This document shows positions 54,780 to 64,000 of a stretch of 64,000 bases of DNA, piece after piece. Origin of the DNA: Flavobacterium nitrogenifigens (GTDB lineage: Bacteria > Bacteroidota > Bacteroidia > Flavobacteriales > Flavobacteriaceae); contig NZ_QJRI01000175.1 in NCBI RefSeq assembly GCF_003254565.1, positions 124,001-188,000 of the forward strand. The letters run 5' to 3'. The notes under the pieces were generated by a model that saw nothing but the letters and a program-made list of their open reading frames with translations, was not told the origin of the DNA and made no database searches. The position numbers and the translations under genes are program-made. Every line of letters starts with the position of its first letter. Within the stretch, counting starts at the first letter, position 1.

Positions 54780-56051
54780 TTATTTTGTTATTGTTTGTTT
54801 TCTATCTGGTCCAACCGATACAATTTTGATTGGCACTTCGATTTCTTTTTCAATAAACTCAATATATTCTTTTAGCTCAATTGGCAATTGATCGTAAGAT
54901 GTTAGTCCAGTTAAATCTTGTTTCCATCCTTTAAACTCTTTGTAAACCGGAGTAACGTTTTCTGGTTCGATGTTGTAAGGGAAGTGAGAAATGTTTTGTC
55001 CTTTGTAGTTGTATTCAGTACAAACTTTTAAAGTTTCGAAACCAGAAAGAACGTCACCTTTCATCATCATTAACTGAGTAACTCCGTTAACTTGAACCGC
55101 ATATTTTAAAGCAACAAGGTCTAACCATCCGCAACGTCTTTGTCTTCCTGTTACAGAACCAAATTCGTTACCCACTTTTGCCATTGTAGCACCAACTTCG
55201 TCAAAAAGTTCAGTTGGGAAAGGTCCGCTACCTACACGTGTAACGTAAGCTTTGAAAATTCCGTAAACCTCTTTGATTTTGTTAGGAGCAATTCCTAAAC
55301 CTGTACAAGCTCCAGCAGCAGTAGTGTTTGATGAAGTTACGAAAGGATAAGTTCCGAAATCAACATCTAATAAAGATCCTTGAGCGCCTTCACAAAGAAT
55401 AGATTTACCTGCTTTTTGAGCTTGGTGCATATATTCTTCACTGTCAATGAAATCTAATTTCTTTAATTCTTCAATAGCCTCGAAGAATTCTTTTTCAAGT
55501 TCAGCTAAGTTGTATTGGATATTAACATCGTAGAAAGCAATCATAGCTTCGTGCTTGTCAGCCAAAGCTCTGTAACGCTCTTTAAAATCTTCTAATTCGA
55601 TGTCTCCAACACGTAAACCATTTCTACCTGTTTTGTCCATGTAAGTTGGTCCAATTCCTTTAAGAGTAGAACCAATTTTAGCTTTACCTTTAGAAGCTTC
55701 AGAAGCTGCGTCAAGTAAACGGTGAGTAGGTAAAATTAAATGTGCTTTTCTTGAAATGATCAATTTGCTTTTGATATCAAGGTTGAATTTTTCTAAACCT
55801 TCAATTTCTTTTTGGAAAACTACAGGATCAATTACAACTCCATTTCCGATGATGTTTACTGAATTTTTGTGAAAAATTCCAGAAGGAATCGTTCTAAGTA
55901 CGTGTTTAATTCCGTCAAATTCTAATGTATGTCCTGCATTTGGTCCTCCTTGAAAACGTGCAATAATATCGTAATTTGAGGTAAGTACGTCAACAATTTT
56001 TCCTTTACCTTCATCTCCCCATTGTAATCCTAGTAATAAATCTACGGTCAT
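54780..56051 (-). CDS. purA: Adenylosuccinate synthetase
   Basis: A 423-residue GTP-dependent enzyme that joins IMP and aspartate to make adenylosuccinate. The P-loop is LLGLQWGDEGKGKIVD, followed by FQGGPNAGHT, and the switch region holds GIGPTYMDKTGRNGLR. The aspartate loop is VTRVGSGPFPTELFDE and the guanine motif GDVLSG. Length and start are normal. It is the nearest gene to fur on the same strand, 96 bases downstream of it. Confidence 0.97.
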   Translation of the reverse strand: MTVDLLLGLQWGDEGKGKIVDVLTSNYDIIARFQGGPNAGHTLEFDGIKHVLRTIPSGIFHKNSVNIIGNGVVIDPVVFQKEIEGLEKFNLDIKSKLIISRKAHLILPTHRLLDAASEASKGKAKIGSTLKGIGPTYMDKTGRNGLRVGDIELEDFKERYRALADKHEAMIAFYDVNIQYNLAELEKEFFEAIEELKKLDFIDSEEYMHQAQKAGKSILCEGAQGSLLDVDFGTYPFVTSSNTTAAGACTGLGIAPNKIKEVYGIFKAYVTRVGSGPFPTELFDEVGATMAKVGNEFGSVTGRQRRCGWLDLVALKYAVQVNGVTQLMMMKGDVLSGFETLKVCTEYNYKGQNISHFPYNIEPENVTPVYKEFKGWKQDLTGLTSYDQLPIELKEYIEFIEKEIEVPIKIVSVGPDRKQTITK

Positions 56052-56147
56052 TCTGTTTTAATTTGCGTTGGGACAATCTAAGTCGTCCTACTGATTATGT
56101 AGTTAATTTTCTTTTTTTTATTTTTTGAAAAAGTCTAATTGAATAGA

Positions 56148-56612
56148 CTATGAATTTGAATTTTGCTTTTTGTTTCCGTAGAAATAAAGCGAATGATTAG
56201 TGATTTCAATATCAAAAATTTCTTCGATAGTCTTTTTGATAGTTTGAATTCTTGGATCACAAAATTCAATTACTTCTCCCGAATCCGTCATAATGATGTG
56301 ATCATGCTGTTTATCAAAATATGATTTTTCGTAGTAAGCCTGATTTTGTCCAAATTGATGTTTTCTAACCAAAGCGCAGTCCAACAATAACTCGATCGTG
56401 TTGTATAAAGTAGCTCTACTCACACGATAGTTCTTGTTTTTCATTTTGATGTATAGATTTTCTATGTCAAAATGTTCCTCGCTATCGTAAATTTCCTGAA
56501 GTATAGCATAACGCTCAGGAGTTTTGCGATGCCCTTTTTGTTCAAGATATAGTGTAAAAACATTTTTTACAATTTCTTGATTCTTAGTGTTGTCAGTTGA
56601 AATAAGTGTCAT
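56148..56612 (-). CDS. Fur family metal- or peroxide-responsive regulator
   Basis: A 154-residue repressor. The winged helix is [47 protein letters not shown]. The metal-binding part has the [18 protein letters not shown] region, with His and Cys ligands, and ends with a His in YGNKK. It lacks the two CxxC pairs of a structural zinc site. The reading frame opens earlier at a TTG, but a -7 box covers that codon; the ATG at 56612 comes seven bases after the box. The mRNA is probably leaderless. Confidence 0.88.
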   Translation of the reverse strand: MTLISTDNTKNQEIVKNVFTLYLEQKGHRKTPERYAILQEIYDSEEHFDIENLYIKMKNKNYRVSRATLYNTIELLLDCALVRKHQFGQNQAYYEKSYFDKQHDHIIMTDSGEVIEFCDPRIQTIKKTIEEIFDIEITNHSLYFYGNKKQNSNS

Positions 56613-56618
56613 ATCCGG

Positions 56619-56626
56619 CAAAGATA
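56619..56626 (-). promoter_or_regulatory. -7 promoter box of the fur gene, adjacent to the start
   Basis: The minus strand reads TATCTTTG, followed by C. The start codon lies six bases beyond the box, so little or no leader is transcribed. Confidence 0.65.
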
Positions 56627-56700
56627 ATTTTTTATTTTTAATGAATAAAAGTTTCGGGTTTAAAGTTTCGTTACAAAATTCTTATAGTTTCCCTAAAAAG

Positions 56701-58920
56701 TTAGGTTCTGTACTCTCTAGTAACCTTATCGACCCCGTCAATTTTCTTAATTGCGCTAATCATTTTTTTCAAAATCGTATTGTTTTTCACAATTACAGCA
56801 ACTTGTCCATGGAAAATTCCAGCATCGGTACTCAGCGAAATACTTTGAATATTTACGCTCATGTTGTTTGAAATTACTTTTGTCAATTGGTTGGTAAGCC
56901 CTAAAACATCCATTCCGGTGATATTAATAATGGCTTTAAATTCTTCTTGAGAAGAATCAATCCATTTGGCACTCATGATTCTGTAAGCATAATTAGACTG
57001 CATTCCAATAGCGTTTGGACAATCTTTTTTATGCACTTTTATTCCTTCATTAATGGTAACAAAACCAAAAACATCGTCACCAGGAATTGGGTTACAGCAT
57101 TGCGAAAGCTTATAATCTAACTTGTCATGTTCAGTTCCAAAAACCAGCATGTCATAATTGCTGCTGATGACTGGTTTGTGAATATCCTCGTCTGCAGTAT
57201 CTTTCGTTCGTTTAATTTTATTTTTGAAGAAATTGATAAACGAATTGCTTTTCTGCGCCGCATAATCTTTTAACTGCTGATTTTCGATCGCACCAATTCC
57301 GACTCTATAAAATAAATCTAAACTGGTTTTTAATTTGAAGAAATTAACCAACTCGTTTGTTACTTGTTCGTTGAACGTAACTTTTAAATGTTTTAATTTT
57401 CTAACAAGTAATTCTTTTCCTTCTTCAGCAATTTTTTTAGTGTTCTCGTTAAGAACGTTTTTAATTTTATTTTTAGCTCTCGAAGTCGTTACGTATTCTA
57501 ACCAGTTTACAGTTGGTTTCTGGTTTGGAGAAGTAATTACTTCAACTTGATCACCGCTTTTTAGTTCGTAATTCAGCGGAACCAAACGTCCATTTACACG
57601 AGTTCCTCGAGTTTTAATTCCAATTTCTGAGTGAATGCTAAATGCAAAATCTAATGAAGTCGCGCCTTTTGGAAGTGATTTTATTTCTCCTTTTGGCGTA
57701 AAGACGAAGATTTCTTTAGAATATAAATTCATTTTGAAATCTTCCACAAAATCAACCGCATTGGTTTCTGGATTCTCCAAAGCTTCGCGAAGAAGATTTA
57801 GCCAAGTATCCAGACCGCTTTCTTCTGTCGCGCCGTTTTTATATTTGTAATGCGCTGCGTAACCTTTTTCGGCAATTTCATCCATACGTTCGCTTCGAAC
57901 CTGAACTTCGACCCAGCGTCCTTTTGGGCCCATTACGGTAATGTGAAGGGCTTCATAACCAGTTGATTTTGGAGATGAAATCCAGTCACGCAAACGGCTC
58001 GGGCTCGGTCTGTAATGATCTGTTACGATGGAATATATTTTCCAAGCAATAAATTTTTCTTCGTGCGCATCAGCTTTATATACAATTCGAAGCGCGAACT
58101 TGTCATAAACTTCATCAAAGGTTACGTTTTGAGCGCGCATTTTTCGACGAATAGAATAAATTGATTTTGGACGACCCTTAATAATATAATCTACACCTTC
58201 ATTGTCTAAAGATTTTTTTAAAACATCCGAAATATCTTTGATATAGGCGTCTTGCTCTTCTTTAGTTTCACGAATCTTACTTACGATATCCTCATAAACT
58301 GCCGGTTCGGTATATTTTAGTCCTAAATCCTCAAGTTTGGTTTTAATGTTGTAAAGTCCCAAACGGTGGGCTAGAGGAGCATAAATGTATAAAGTTTCAG
58401 ATGCGATTTTGGTCTGTTTGTATTCCGCCATCGAATCCATGGTTTGCATGTTGTGAAGACGATCGGCTAGTTTAATTAAAATCACACGTACATCATCATT
58501 CAGCGTCAGAATCATTTTTCTGAAATTCTCTGCCTGCATTGAGGCATTTAAATCTTTTTGAACTAATGAGATTTTAGTAAGACCCTCAACTAGCTGCGCC
58601 ACTTTCGGGTTAAATAAACGCTCAATGTCTTCTACAGTCATTGGTGTATCTTCGACAACATCGTGCATTAAAGCCGCAGCGATAGAGGTCGCGCCCAGAC
58701 CAATTTCTGAGGCAACAATTTTTGCAACTGCAATAGGATGAAAGATATAAGCTTCGCCAGATTTACGTCTCTGATCTTTGTGAGCATCAACGGCAACATC
58801 AAAAGCTTTTCTAATTAATTTCTTGTCAGTAGGGCTCAAAGTTTGGTAACTTATTCGAAGTAATTCCTTGTATTCCTGCGCAATAGCTTTGTTTTCTTTT
58901 TCTATATCTATTTCTGTCAT
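56701..58920 (-). CDS. (p)ppGpp synthetase/hydrolase, RelA/SpoT type
   Basis: A 739-residue bifunctional stringent-response enzyme. It has an HD hydrolase domain with ALMHDVVEDTPM (about residues 50-200), a synthetase domain with KGRPKSIYSIRRKM and DKFALRIV (about 240-370), a TGS domain (about 400-465, VFTPKGEIKSLPKGATSLDFAFSIH) and an ACT domain at the end. The intact HD residues suggest it both makes and degrades (p)ppGpp. The ATG at 58920 is preferred to one five codons earlier. It lies 80 bases upstream of fur on the same strand. Confidence 0.96.
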   Translation of the reverse strand: MTEIDIEKENKAIAQEYKELLRISYQTLSPTDKKLIRKAFDVAVDAHKDQRRKSGEAYIFHPIAVAKIVASEIGLGATSIAAALMHDVVEDTPMTVEDIERLFNPKVAQLVEGLTKISLVQKDLNASMQAENFRKMILTLNDDVRVILIKLADRLHNMQTMDSMAEYKQTKIASETLYIYAPLAHRLGLYNIKTKLEDLGLKYTEPAVYEDIVSKIRETKEEQDAYIKDISDVLKKSLDNEGVDYIIKGRPKSIYSIRRKMRAQNVTFDEVYDKFALRIVYKADAHEEKFIAWKIYSIVTDHYRPSPSRLRDWISSPKSTGYEALHITVMGPKGRWVEVQVRSERMDEIAEKGYAAHYKYKNGATEESGLDTWLNLLREALENPETNAVDFVEDFKMNLYSKEIFVFTPKGEIKSLPKGATSLDFAFSIHSEIGIKTRGTRVNGRLVPLNYELKSGDQVEVITSPNQKPTVNWLEYVTTSRAKNKIKNVLNENTKKIAEEGKELLVRKLKHLKVTFNEQVTNELVNFFKLKTSLDLFYRVGIGAIENQQLKDYAAQKSNSFINFFKNKIKRTKDTADEDIHKPVISSNYDMLVFGTEHDKLDYKLSQCCNPIPGDDVFGFVTINEGIKVHKKDCPNAIGMQSNYAYRIMSAKWIDSSQEEFKAIINITGMDVLGLTNQLTKVISNNMSVNIQSISLSTDAGIFHGQVAVIVKNNTILKKMISAIKKIDGVDKVTREYRT

Positions 58921-59160
58921 AACGGCATAGTTCAAGTACTAAAAATAAGAATTAGTTTGAACATATACAAGATTTTAGATTGTTGATTTTAGGGTGCAGA
59001 TTTTGGATTTTTGCATGTAGGAATAAGACTTCGACTCCGCTCAGCCTGACATTGAAGAAGTTGTTTTTTTAAATTAAAAATTGAAGATTAAAAATTAAAA
59101 GTTGAAGACTTTTAATTTGAACCTCAGAACCTCAGAACCTTTGTAACTTTGCCTCTAAAT

Positions 59161-59949
59161 TTAAAACCCTCTTTGTCTTTTTGCTTCAAAAATTAAAATG
59201 GCAGCTGCGACAGAAACATTCATACTGTCAATTTCTCCTTGCATTGGGATAATGATGTTTTGAGTTGCTTCATCTCGCCATTGTTGGGTTAAGCCAGTAG
59301 CTTCTGTGCCTACGACTAAAGCGGTTGGAGTAGTAAAATTTTGTGTATGATATGAGGTCGAATTTTGTAAAGTAGCGCTGTAGAAATTGATCTTTTTTTC
59401 TTTCAAAAAAGCAATAATTTCTTCGGATGTTCCAGTTGCGATTTGATTGGTAAAAAGGCATCCAACACTAGAACGTACAATATTCGGATTGTACAAATCG
59501 CTTTTTGGATTGGCGATTAAAACTGCGTCTAGATTTGCTGCATCTGCAGTGCGTAAAACAGCACCGATATTTCCTGGTTTTTCTAAAGATTCTACCACTA
59601 AAATCAACGGATTGTCAGATAATTTTAAATCAGATAATTTTAAAGATTTCGTTTTGGCAACAGCTAGAATTCCTTCTGTAGTATCGCGATACGCCAGTTT
59701 TTGGTAAACTTCTTTGTTGATTTCGATAATCTGAAACGGATTTTGAATCAGTTTATTGATTTCTGATTCTGAAACTAATTCTGGTAAGAATAAAACCGTT
59801 TCGATTTCGTAACCGCCTTTTATGGCTAATGAAATTTCGCGTTGTCCTTCAATCAAAAACGTTCCGGTTTGTTTTCTGGCTTTGGCTTTTTCTTGAAGTA
59901 AAACCAAAGATTTGATAAACGGATTTTGAACTGAAGTAATTTGTTTCAT
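59161..59949 (-). CDS. TrmH/SpoU-family RNA methyltransferase
   Basis: A 262-residue SAM-dependent 2'-O-ribose methyltransferase. The N-terminal L30e-like part (QGRREISLAIKGGYEIETV, in pieces) is followed by the knot domain with VVESLEKPGNIGAVLRTADAA, VVGTEATGLTQQW and QGEIDSMNVSVAAAILIFEA. These three motifs form the SAM knot. The target, tRNA or 23S rRNA, cannot be told from sequence. The start and length are normal. Confidence 0.93.
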   Translation of the reverse strand: MKQITSVQNPFIKSLVLLQEKAKARKQTGTFLIEGQREISLAIKGGYEIETVLFLPELVSESEINKLIQNPFQIIEINKEVYQKLAYRDTTEGILAVAKTKSLKLSDLKLSDNPLILVVESLEKPGNIGAVLRTADAANLDAVLIANPKSDLYNPNIVRSSVGCLFTNQIATGTSEEIIAFLKEKKINFYSATLQNSTSYHTQNFTTPTALVVGTEATGLTQQWRDEATQNIIIPMQGEIDSMNVSVAAAILIFEAKRQRGF

Positions 59950-60049
59950 TTTTTTTTAAGCGACTAAGATTCTAAGGTGCTAAGGTACTGAGTTTTTTTC
60001 TTCCTGCAAGGTTTTTAAATCCTTGTAGGTTTGAAACGATATTTCTTTC

Positions 60050-60124
60050 GCCACGAATTCCACGAATTTTCACTAATTTCTTTTGACTAAATTATAATTC
60101 GTGAAAATTCGTGGAATTCGTGGC
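60050..60124. repeat. Palindromic element with perfect 24-bp arms
   Basis: Arms 60050-60073 and 60101-60124 are exact reverse complements, built from GAATTCCACGAATT-type words. A single arm-like copy lies at 1463-1492. It ends nine bases from the stop of the phosphodiesterase-like gene and may end its transcript. Confidence 0.88.
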
Positions 60125-60133
60125 TAAAAAAAA

Positions 60134-61219
60134 CTATTTCTCAAAAACTTCTTTAATCTCAGTTTCTACCGGATGATCGGTTTTGAAATCATATCCCATT
60201 ATTTTTGCTAATGTTTGAGCAAATTGTTTTTGATAAAATTGAGAATTTGTCTTGATTTCACCTTTTGGAGTAATTTCCGGTCCCATTGCGGCAAACCAAA
60301 TCTCTGAAGCTCCTGGAACATCAGAACCGTGATCTGTCCATTGCGCTTTTACTTTGTCTCCACGTCCGTGATCGACAGTTATGAAAAGCGTTGTTTTGTT
60401 TTTGTATTGTGGATCATTTTGAACAAAATTCCATATTTCCTGAATCCATTTATCAACTTGATTGGCAGCGTCCAAATACGAACGATATTGCGCATGATGT
60501 GCCCATTCGTCAGTTTCTCCATAAGCGATATAAAGTACTTTTGGCTTTTTATTTTTTAGTTCATCCATTGCCTGATAATGCGTAAAAACATCTAGACATT
60601 CATCCATGTGAAATGGTTTATATGAGTTGTCACGCATCTCATTTAATAAGTGCTGAGCTGCTGTTGGTTTATTTCCGCCTACTTTATCAAATGCTGAAAT
60701 TACTGGGAAACCGCTTCTTTCTTCATTTAAAATTCTATCGAAAGCATCCCACGCGCCAAAAGCGGCAACTTTTCCTTTGAATTTAGACTGCTGATTTAAA
60801 AATTCCAAAACATTTACATTCGGATTGGCTTTGTAACCGTTTGAGTTGACTTTTACATCTACATTTCCAGTCATGATTTCGCTATAGCCAGGATAACTAA
60901 ACCAATACGGATTGGCAACATCGACTTTGTTTCCTAAATCTCGGTTCCCGTAAATCTGACCTTTTGAAGCAATTTCAGACCAAAAAAATGGCATTAGTTT
61001 TTTACGAGCTTCTTTGACGTCAGCATTGCTATATTTTTTATAAATGTAAGCACTATCCCCCTGATTGAATTTTTTATCATTGGCAATTGCAGGATCAATT
61101 CCTTTAAAAACTTCTTGCCATCTAAAGCCATCAGTAGTAATGATAATGATGTTTTCTGTTTTTTGCGCTTGAGATTGAATGCCTAATAAAACGAACAGAA
61201 TTAGAATTGTTTTTTTCAT
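60134..61219 (-). CDS. Secreted alkaline-phosphatase-superfamily phosphodiesterase
   Basis: A 361-residue exported enzyme of the type I phosphodiesterase/nucleotide pyrophosphatase group. The signal peptide ends near IQSQAQ. Metal-site motifs are IIIITTDGFRWQEVF (Asp and the Thr nucleophile region), YIAYGETDEWAHHAQ and TLFITVDHGRGDK, all in the right order. The ATG at 61219 fits the signal peptide; the upstream one at 61246 does not. The substrate is unknown. Confidence 0.88.
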   Translation of the reverse strand: MKKTILILFVLLGIQSQAQKTENIIIITTDGFRWQEVFKGIDPAIANDKKFNQGDSAYIYKKYSNADVKEARKKLMPFFWSEIASKGQIYGNRDLGNKVDVANPYWFSYPGYSEIMTGNVDVKVNSNGYKANPNVNVLEFLNQQSKFKGKVAAFGAWDAFDRILNEERSGFPVISAFDKVGGNKPTAAQHLLNEMRDNSYKPFHMDECLDVFTHYQAMDELKNKKPKVLYIAYGETDEWAHHAQYRSYLDAANQVDKWIQEIWNFVQNDPQYKNKTTLFITVDHGRGDKVKAQWTDHGSDVPGASEIWFAAMGPEITPKGEIKTNSQFYQKQFAQTLAKIMGYDFKTDHPVETEIKEVFEK

Positions 61220-61331
61220 TGCAGATAAATTTGAAATACGATTCAAAACTAAGTAATTTAATAAAACGATTTTTACTCGATGACAGAATGTAACTATAAA
61301 TTAATAATAGATAAAAAAGCTTGTAAAAGAT

Positions 61332-62477
61332 TTATTTCGTTGGCTTAGCCCAAAACAAATTCGGATTATTTGTCTTGTAGCTTATAGTTTTTACATTTGT
61401 TTTAGTATTCGTGGACTCTGTTTTTTGTGGAGTTTGTTCAATTCCGTCTAATGGCAAAAGTTCAACATATGCGATTTCTTTTCCATCTTTCACGGTTTCA
61501 GTGTCATATTCACTGTAAACAGGAGTTTTTAGTCGGTATAAATTTTTAGCCATATAAGTTTCCAGATAGTATTCTTTAGTCTGCGTGGCTTTGTTATTCC
61601 AATTTGCTTCGGGATTTAAAATTAATGTTTTGCCGTTAATCAATCTTTCTCTTACTTCTTGAATTCCAAGTAATTCTCCTTTCTCATTCATAACATAAGC
61701 ATCGAAAGTAGGATCAATCCAGATCCATTTTTTAAATTCGTTGCTGTAAACCATGTTAATTACGTGACAATCGTCAAAATCAGTTTCTTTTGGCATACAA
61801 GTAATATATCTAGATTTTATGCCCATAGCTAAATAACATTCATTAAGAATTGTTGCCATCATTCTACAATTAAGACCGCGATTTTCGGTTTTGCATATTT
61901 TTATTAAATCGATTGCATTTTTTAGAGCTGGATTATAGCTGCTTCCATCATGTCTAATTATTCTATGCACCCAATGAAGTAAATTGAGAATTTGAGAAGT
62001 TTCACTTCCAGTTCCAGCAATTGAATCCAATTTTAAATCTTTTCTGATTTTCATTAAATTTGGATTCTCCATTGACTGATAAGTAAATTCAGGAATAAAT
62101 CTATTGTCTGAATAATTGTACTTAGCTGCTTTTTTTAGTATTTCTAAGCGAGATGTAGCCGCTTTATACTTAATTTGTGTATAGGCTTTTACAGAATCAT
62201 TAAGTAAAATCACAAAATCAAATTGTGTATTTTTTTTAATTTTTACTGAGATAGAATCTTTATCAGTAATAAAAGTGACTTTTTTTCCTAATGATGATGT
62301 TTCGTATACATCTGGATTTAGTTGAGGAGAAATATTCCAAGATTGTTTTTTGTATGTTTTACCATCTCTAATATCAAGTTTTTTTGATATTGCTTTTATG
62401 GTTGGAATATTTTGCTGGCTTGTAGCTAATTGCGCAAAAAAGATAAAAAATAGGAGAAGAGTGATTTTTGATTTCAT
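61332..62477 (-). CDS. Secreted transglutaminase-like protein
   Basis: A 381-residue exported protein with a signal peptide (FFIFFAQLATSQ) at the ATG at 62477. The core is a papain-like transglutaminase domain with a possible triad: Cys in RGLNCRMMATILNECYL, His in DFDDCHVINMVY and Asp in WIWIDPTFDAYV. Such Bacteroidetes proteins may be cysteine proteases or cross-linkers. Its frame extends into the DUF58 gene, but the true start is 65 bases downstream of it. Confidence 0.85.
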   Translation of the reverse strand: MKSKITLLLFFIFFAQLATSQQNIPTIKAISKKLDIRDGKTYKKQSWNISPQLNPDVYETSSLGKKVTFITDKDSISVKIKKNTQFDFVILLNDSVKAYTQIKYKAATSRLEILKKAAKYNYSDNRFIPEFTYQSMENPNLMKIRKDLKLDSIAGTGSETSQILNLLHWVHRIIRHDGSSYNPALKNAIDLIKICKTENRGLNCRMMATILNECYLAMGIKSRYITCMPKETDFDDCHVINMVYSNEFKKWIWIDPTFDAYVMNEKGELLGIQEVRERLINGKTLILNPEANWNNKATQTKEYYLETYMAKNLYRLKTPVYSEYDTETVKDGKEIAYVELLPLDGIEQTPQKTESTNTKTNVKTISYKTNNPNLFWAKPTK

Positions 62478-62541
62478 TATTTTGATTTTTGATTGAGAAT
62501 AGTATTTTGATCGAAATGCAACAAACTTGAAGATGAATAAG

Positions 62542-63873
62542 TTATAAAATCCCTCTCGACTTAATCTCCAAATATTTATTAATCGCGTCAAGCGTAAGAT
62601 TTTCTGGCTGCGTTAAAACAGAATGAATTCCGTATTTCTTCAATTCATTTACAATTAAACGTTTTTCAAACATGAATTTTTCGGCAATTACTTTGTCATA
62701 AACTTCCTGAATTGTAGTTGTTTTTTTATTGATAATACCGTTTAGTTCTGTATTGCTAAAGAAAACCACCACCAGCAAATGGCTTTTGGCAATTCCTTTT
62801 AAATAAGGCAATTGACGATTTAAACCGTCCATAGTTTCAAAATTAGTGTACAGAATTATTAAGCTTCTCTGATTGATATTTTTTTTAATGTCAACATACA
62901 ATCTGCTATAATCACTTTCGAAGAAATCGGTTTTTACATTGTATAAAGTTTCAAGAATTTTCTGCATCTGCGACCCTCTTCTTTCAGCAAAAACTCTGTT
63001 TTCTACTTTTTTAGAAAAAGAAAAAAGTCCTGCTTTATCTTGTTTTTTCAGAATTACATTGGATAAAACCAAAGCGGAATTAATTGCATAATCTAATAAA
63101 CTTAGTCCGTCAAAAGGCATTTGCATAACACGCCCTTTATCAATTGCCATGTAAACAGATTGCGATTTTTCGTCCTGAAACTGATTGACCATCAGCGAAT
63201 TTCTTTTGGCAGTTGCTTTCCAGTTTAAAGTTCGTAAATCGTCGCCCTGAACATATTCTTTAATCTGCTCAAATTCCATTGTATGGCCAATTCGGCGTAT
63301 TTTTTTAATTCCGTATTGAAATAAATTATTCGAAAAAGCAATCAAATCGTATTTTCTAAGCTGAATATAAGACGGATAGGTAGGAACCATTTGATCTTTG
63401 TCAAAAGTAAATCTTCTAGAAATCAATCTTAATGGCGAAGAAACATAGATGTTTAAAGAACCAAAATGATATTCTCCACGTTCTGTTGGACGAAGATCAT
63501 AGCCAATTTCTTTTTGTGTTGCCGCTTTTATTGTTTTTACGATTTTGAAATCGCGAACTTGAAATTGAAATGGAATCTCGTCAATAATTTTAACCGAAAC
63601 TGGAAAAGTATAATGGTTTTTTAAATTAATCTTTATCGGATTTAAATCTCCGTTTGATAATTTTTCGGGTGTAATTCTTTCAGCTTCAAGACCTGTTCTT
63701 GTTAAATACAAAAGCAGAATATCAAGGCCTAAAAAAGTAATTAAACCTAAAACCAGCAACCAAACTGCATGATACATATTCGGAAAAATAAAAGCGCAGA
63801 TAAACAATCCTATAATGCCAATGAGCACATAGAAAAAGAAATTGTTCAGATATAGACTTTTTATGAATTTCAA
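62542..63873 (-). CDS. DUF58 family protein
   Basis: A 443-residue membrane protein. Two N-terminal helices (about 13-55) are followed by a beta-rich region (GEYHFGSLNIYVSSPLRL), then the DUF58 motif EYVQGDDLRTLNWKATAKRN and a vWA-like C-terminal domain (SVYMAIDKGRVM, LIILYTNFETMDGL). DUF58 proteins work with MoxR ATPases as a chaperone-like system. No MoxR gene is in view, but the operon continues to the right edge. The start is TTG, since a stop lies five codons upstream. Confidence 0.9.
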   Translation of the reverse strand: MKFIKSLYLNNFFFYVLIGIIGLFICAFIFPNMYHAVWLLVLGLITFLGLDILLLYLTRTGLEAERITPEKLSNGDLNPIKINLKNHYTFPVSVKIIDEIPFQFQVRDFKIVKTIKAATQKEIGYDLRPTERGEYHFGSLNIYVSSPLRLISRRFTFDKDQMVPTYPSYIQLRKYDLIAFSNNLFQYGIKKIRRIGHTMEFEQIKEYVQGDDLRTLNWKATAKRNSLMVNQFQDEKSQSVYMAIDKGRVMQMPFDGLSLLDYAINSALVLSNVILKKQDKAGLFSFSKKVENRVFAERRGSQMQKILETLYNVKTDFFESDYSRLYVDIKKNINQRSLIILYTNFETMDGLNRQLPYLKGIAKSHLLVVVFFSNTELNGIINKKTTTIQEVYDKVIAEKFMFEKRLIVNELKKYGIHSVLTQPENLTLDAINKYLEIKSRGIL

Positions 63874-63895
63874 GTTTTCTCGGTTTTATGTTTTT

Positions 63896-64000
63896 CTAAT
63901 AAATTTTGGTGAACTCATTAAAATCAAAGCCTTCTAAAGAAGCTATTTTCCAAGTTCCGTTTTCTTTGATGGTTTTCACTTTGTATTTAAAATCGCCTTT
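63896..64000 (-). CDS. Hypothetical protein, C-terminal 34 residues (partial)
   Basis: The minus strand is open from the window edge to a TAG at 63896, giving GDFKYKVKTIKENGTWKIAS and then LEGFDFNEFTKIY. The style suggests the last strands of a small NTF2-like or other beta-rich secreted domain. It lies 22 bases before the DUF58 start. Too little is visible for a family. Confidence 0.55.
   Translation of the reverse strand, partial: KGDFKYKVKTIKENGTWKIASLEGFDFNEFTKIY

Overview
The window is a 64 kb piece of a chromosome from the phylum Bacteroidetes, most likely a Flavobacterium close to F. johnsoniae. The AT-rich composition, promoters with a TAnnTTTG -7 box and no classical -10/-35 pair, and few strong Shine-Dalgarno sites all fit. 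So do the gene types: a TonB-dependent receptor paired with a DUF4249 lipoprotein, DUF3276, a SatD/DUF3307 pair, a long NusB, leucine dehydrogenase and many SpII lipoproteins. I saw no rRNA, tRNA, CRISPR array, prophage or transposase gene.

Layout. 1-5.2 kb: partial uvrB, a hydrolase lipoprotein, rlmF, then two small orphan genes that share a 3' element and look like inserted cassettes. 5.2-16.1 kb (minus): thiamine pyrophosphokinase, a TonB receptor/DUF4249/GyrI-like/DinB operon, monomeric isocitrate dehydrogenase, rplS, a lipoprotein agmatine deiminase, an AraC regulator and trmD. 16.3-22.3 kb (plus): an FMN reductase/TIM-barrel/archaemetzincin/cupin operon, an MFS exporter, a fused cyclophilin-FKBP and a cytochrome c lipoprotein. 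22.3-30.6 kb: a GreA-like factor preceded by a candidate structured RNA, several alpha/beta hydrolases, csaA, a PUR-alpha-like protein, an ABC exporter and leucine dehydrogenase. 30.8-34.3 kb: nusB, yajC, a YdeI-like gene and pepT. 34.4-41.1 kb (minus): a sulfatase locus with a formylglycine-generating enzyme, a DUF6515 protein, a porin, a small outer-membrane protein and an arylsulfatase. 41.5-49 kb: pyrD, DUF3307/satD, an HMG-CoA-lyase-like gene, a small gene between 36-bp direct repeats, a DUF5723 pair and guaB. 49-54 kb: a TetR regulator with a clear operator and a TetX-like flavin monooxygenase, a small alpha-CTD-like protein, an L,D-transpeptidase and a frameshifted membrane gene. 54-64 kb (minus): a NUDIX gene, purA, fur, relA/spoT, an rRNA/tRNA methyltransferase, a phosphodiesterase-like protein, a transglutaminase-like protein and DUF58.

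Working together. The sulfatase carries the C-x-P-x-R motif that FGE oxidises, and the FGE gene with both active cysteines lies in the same block as two outer-membrane proteins, so this is a self-contained sulfate-ester module. The TetR operator overlaps its own promoter, and the TetX-like gene follows on the same strand. SatD and the HMG-CoA-lyase-like gene are divergent, and four TATTAC half-sites lie between them at an exact 28-bp period.

The least explained signals are the 28-bp iterated sites, the structured RNA candidate near 23.0 kb, the 36-bp duplication around the gene at 44.9 kb, the shared 3' element of the two orphan genes near 4 kb, and several perfect intergenic inverted repeats.
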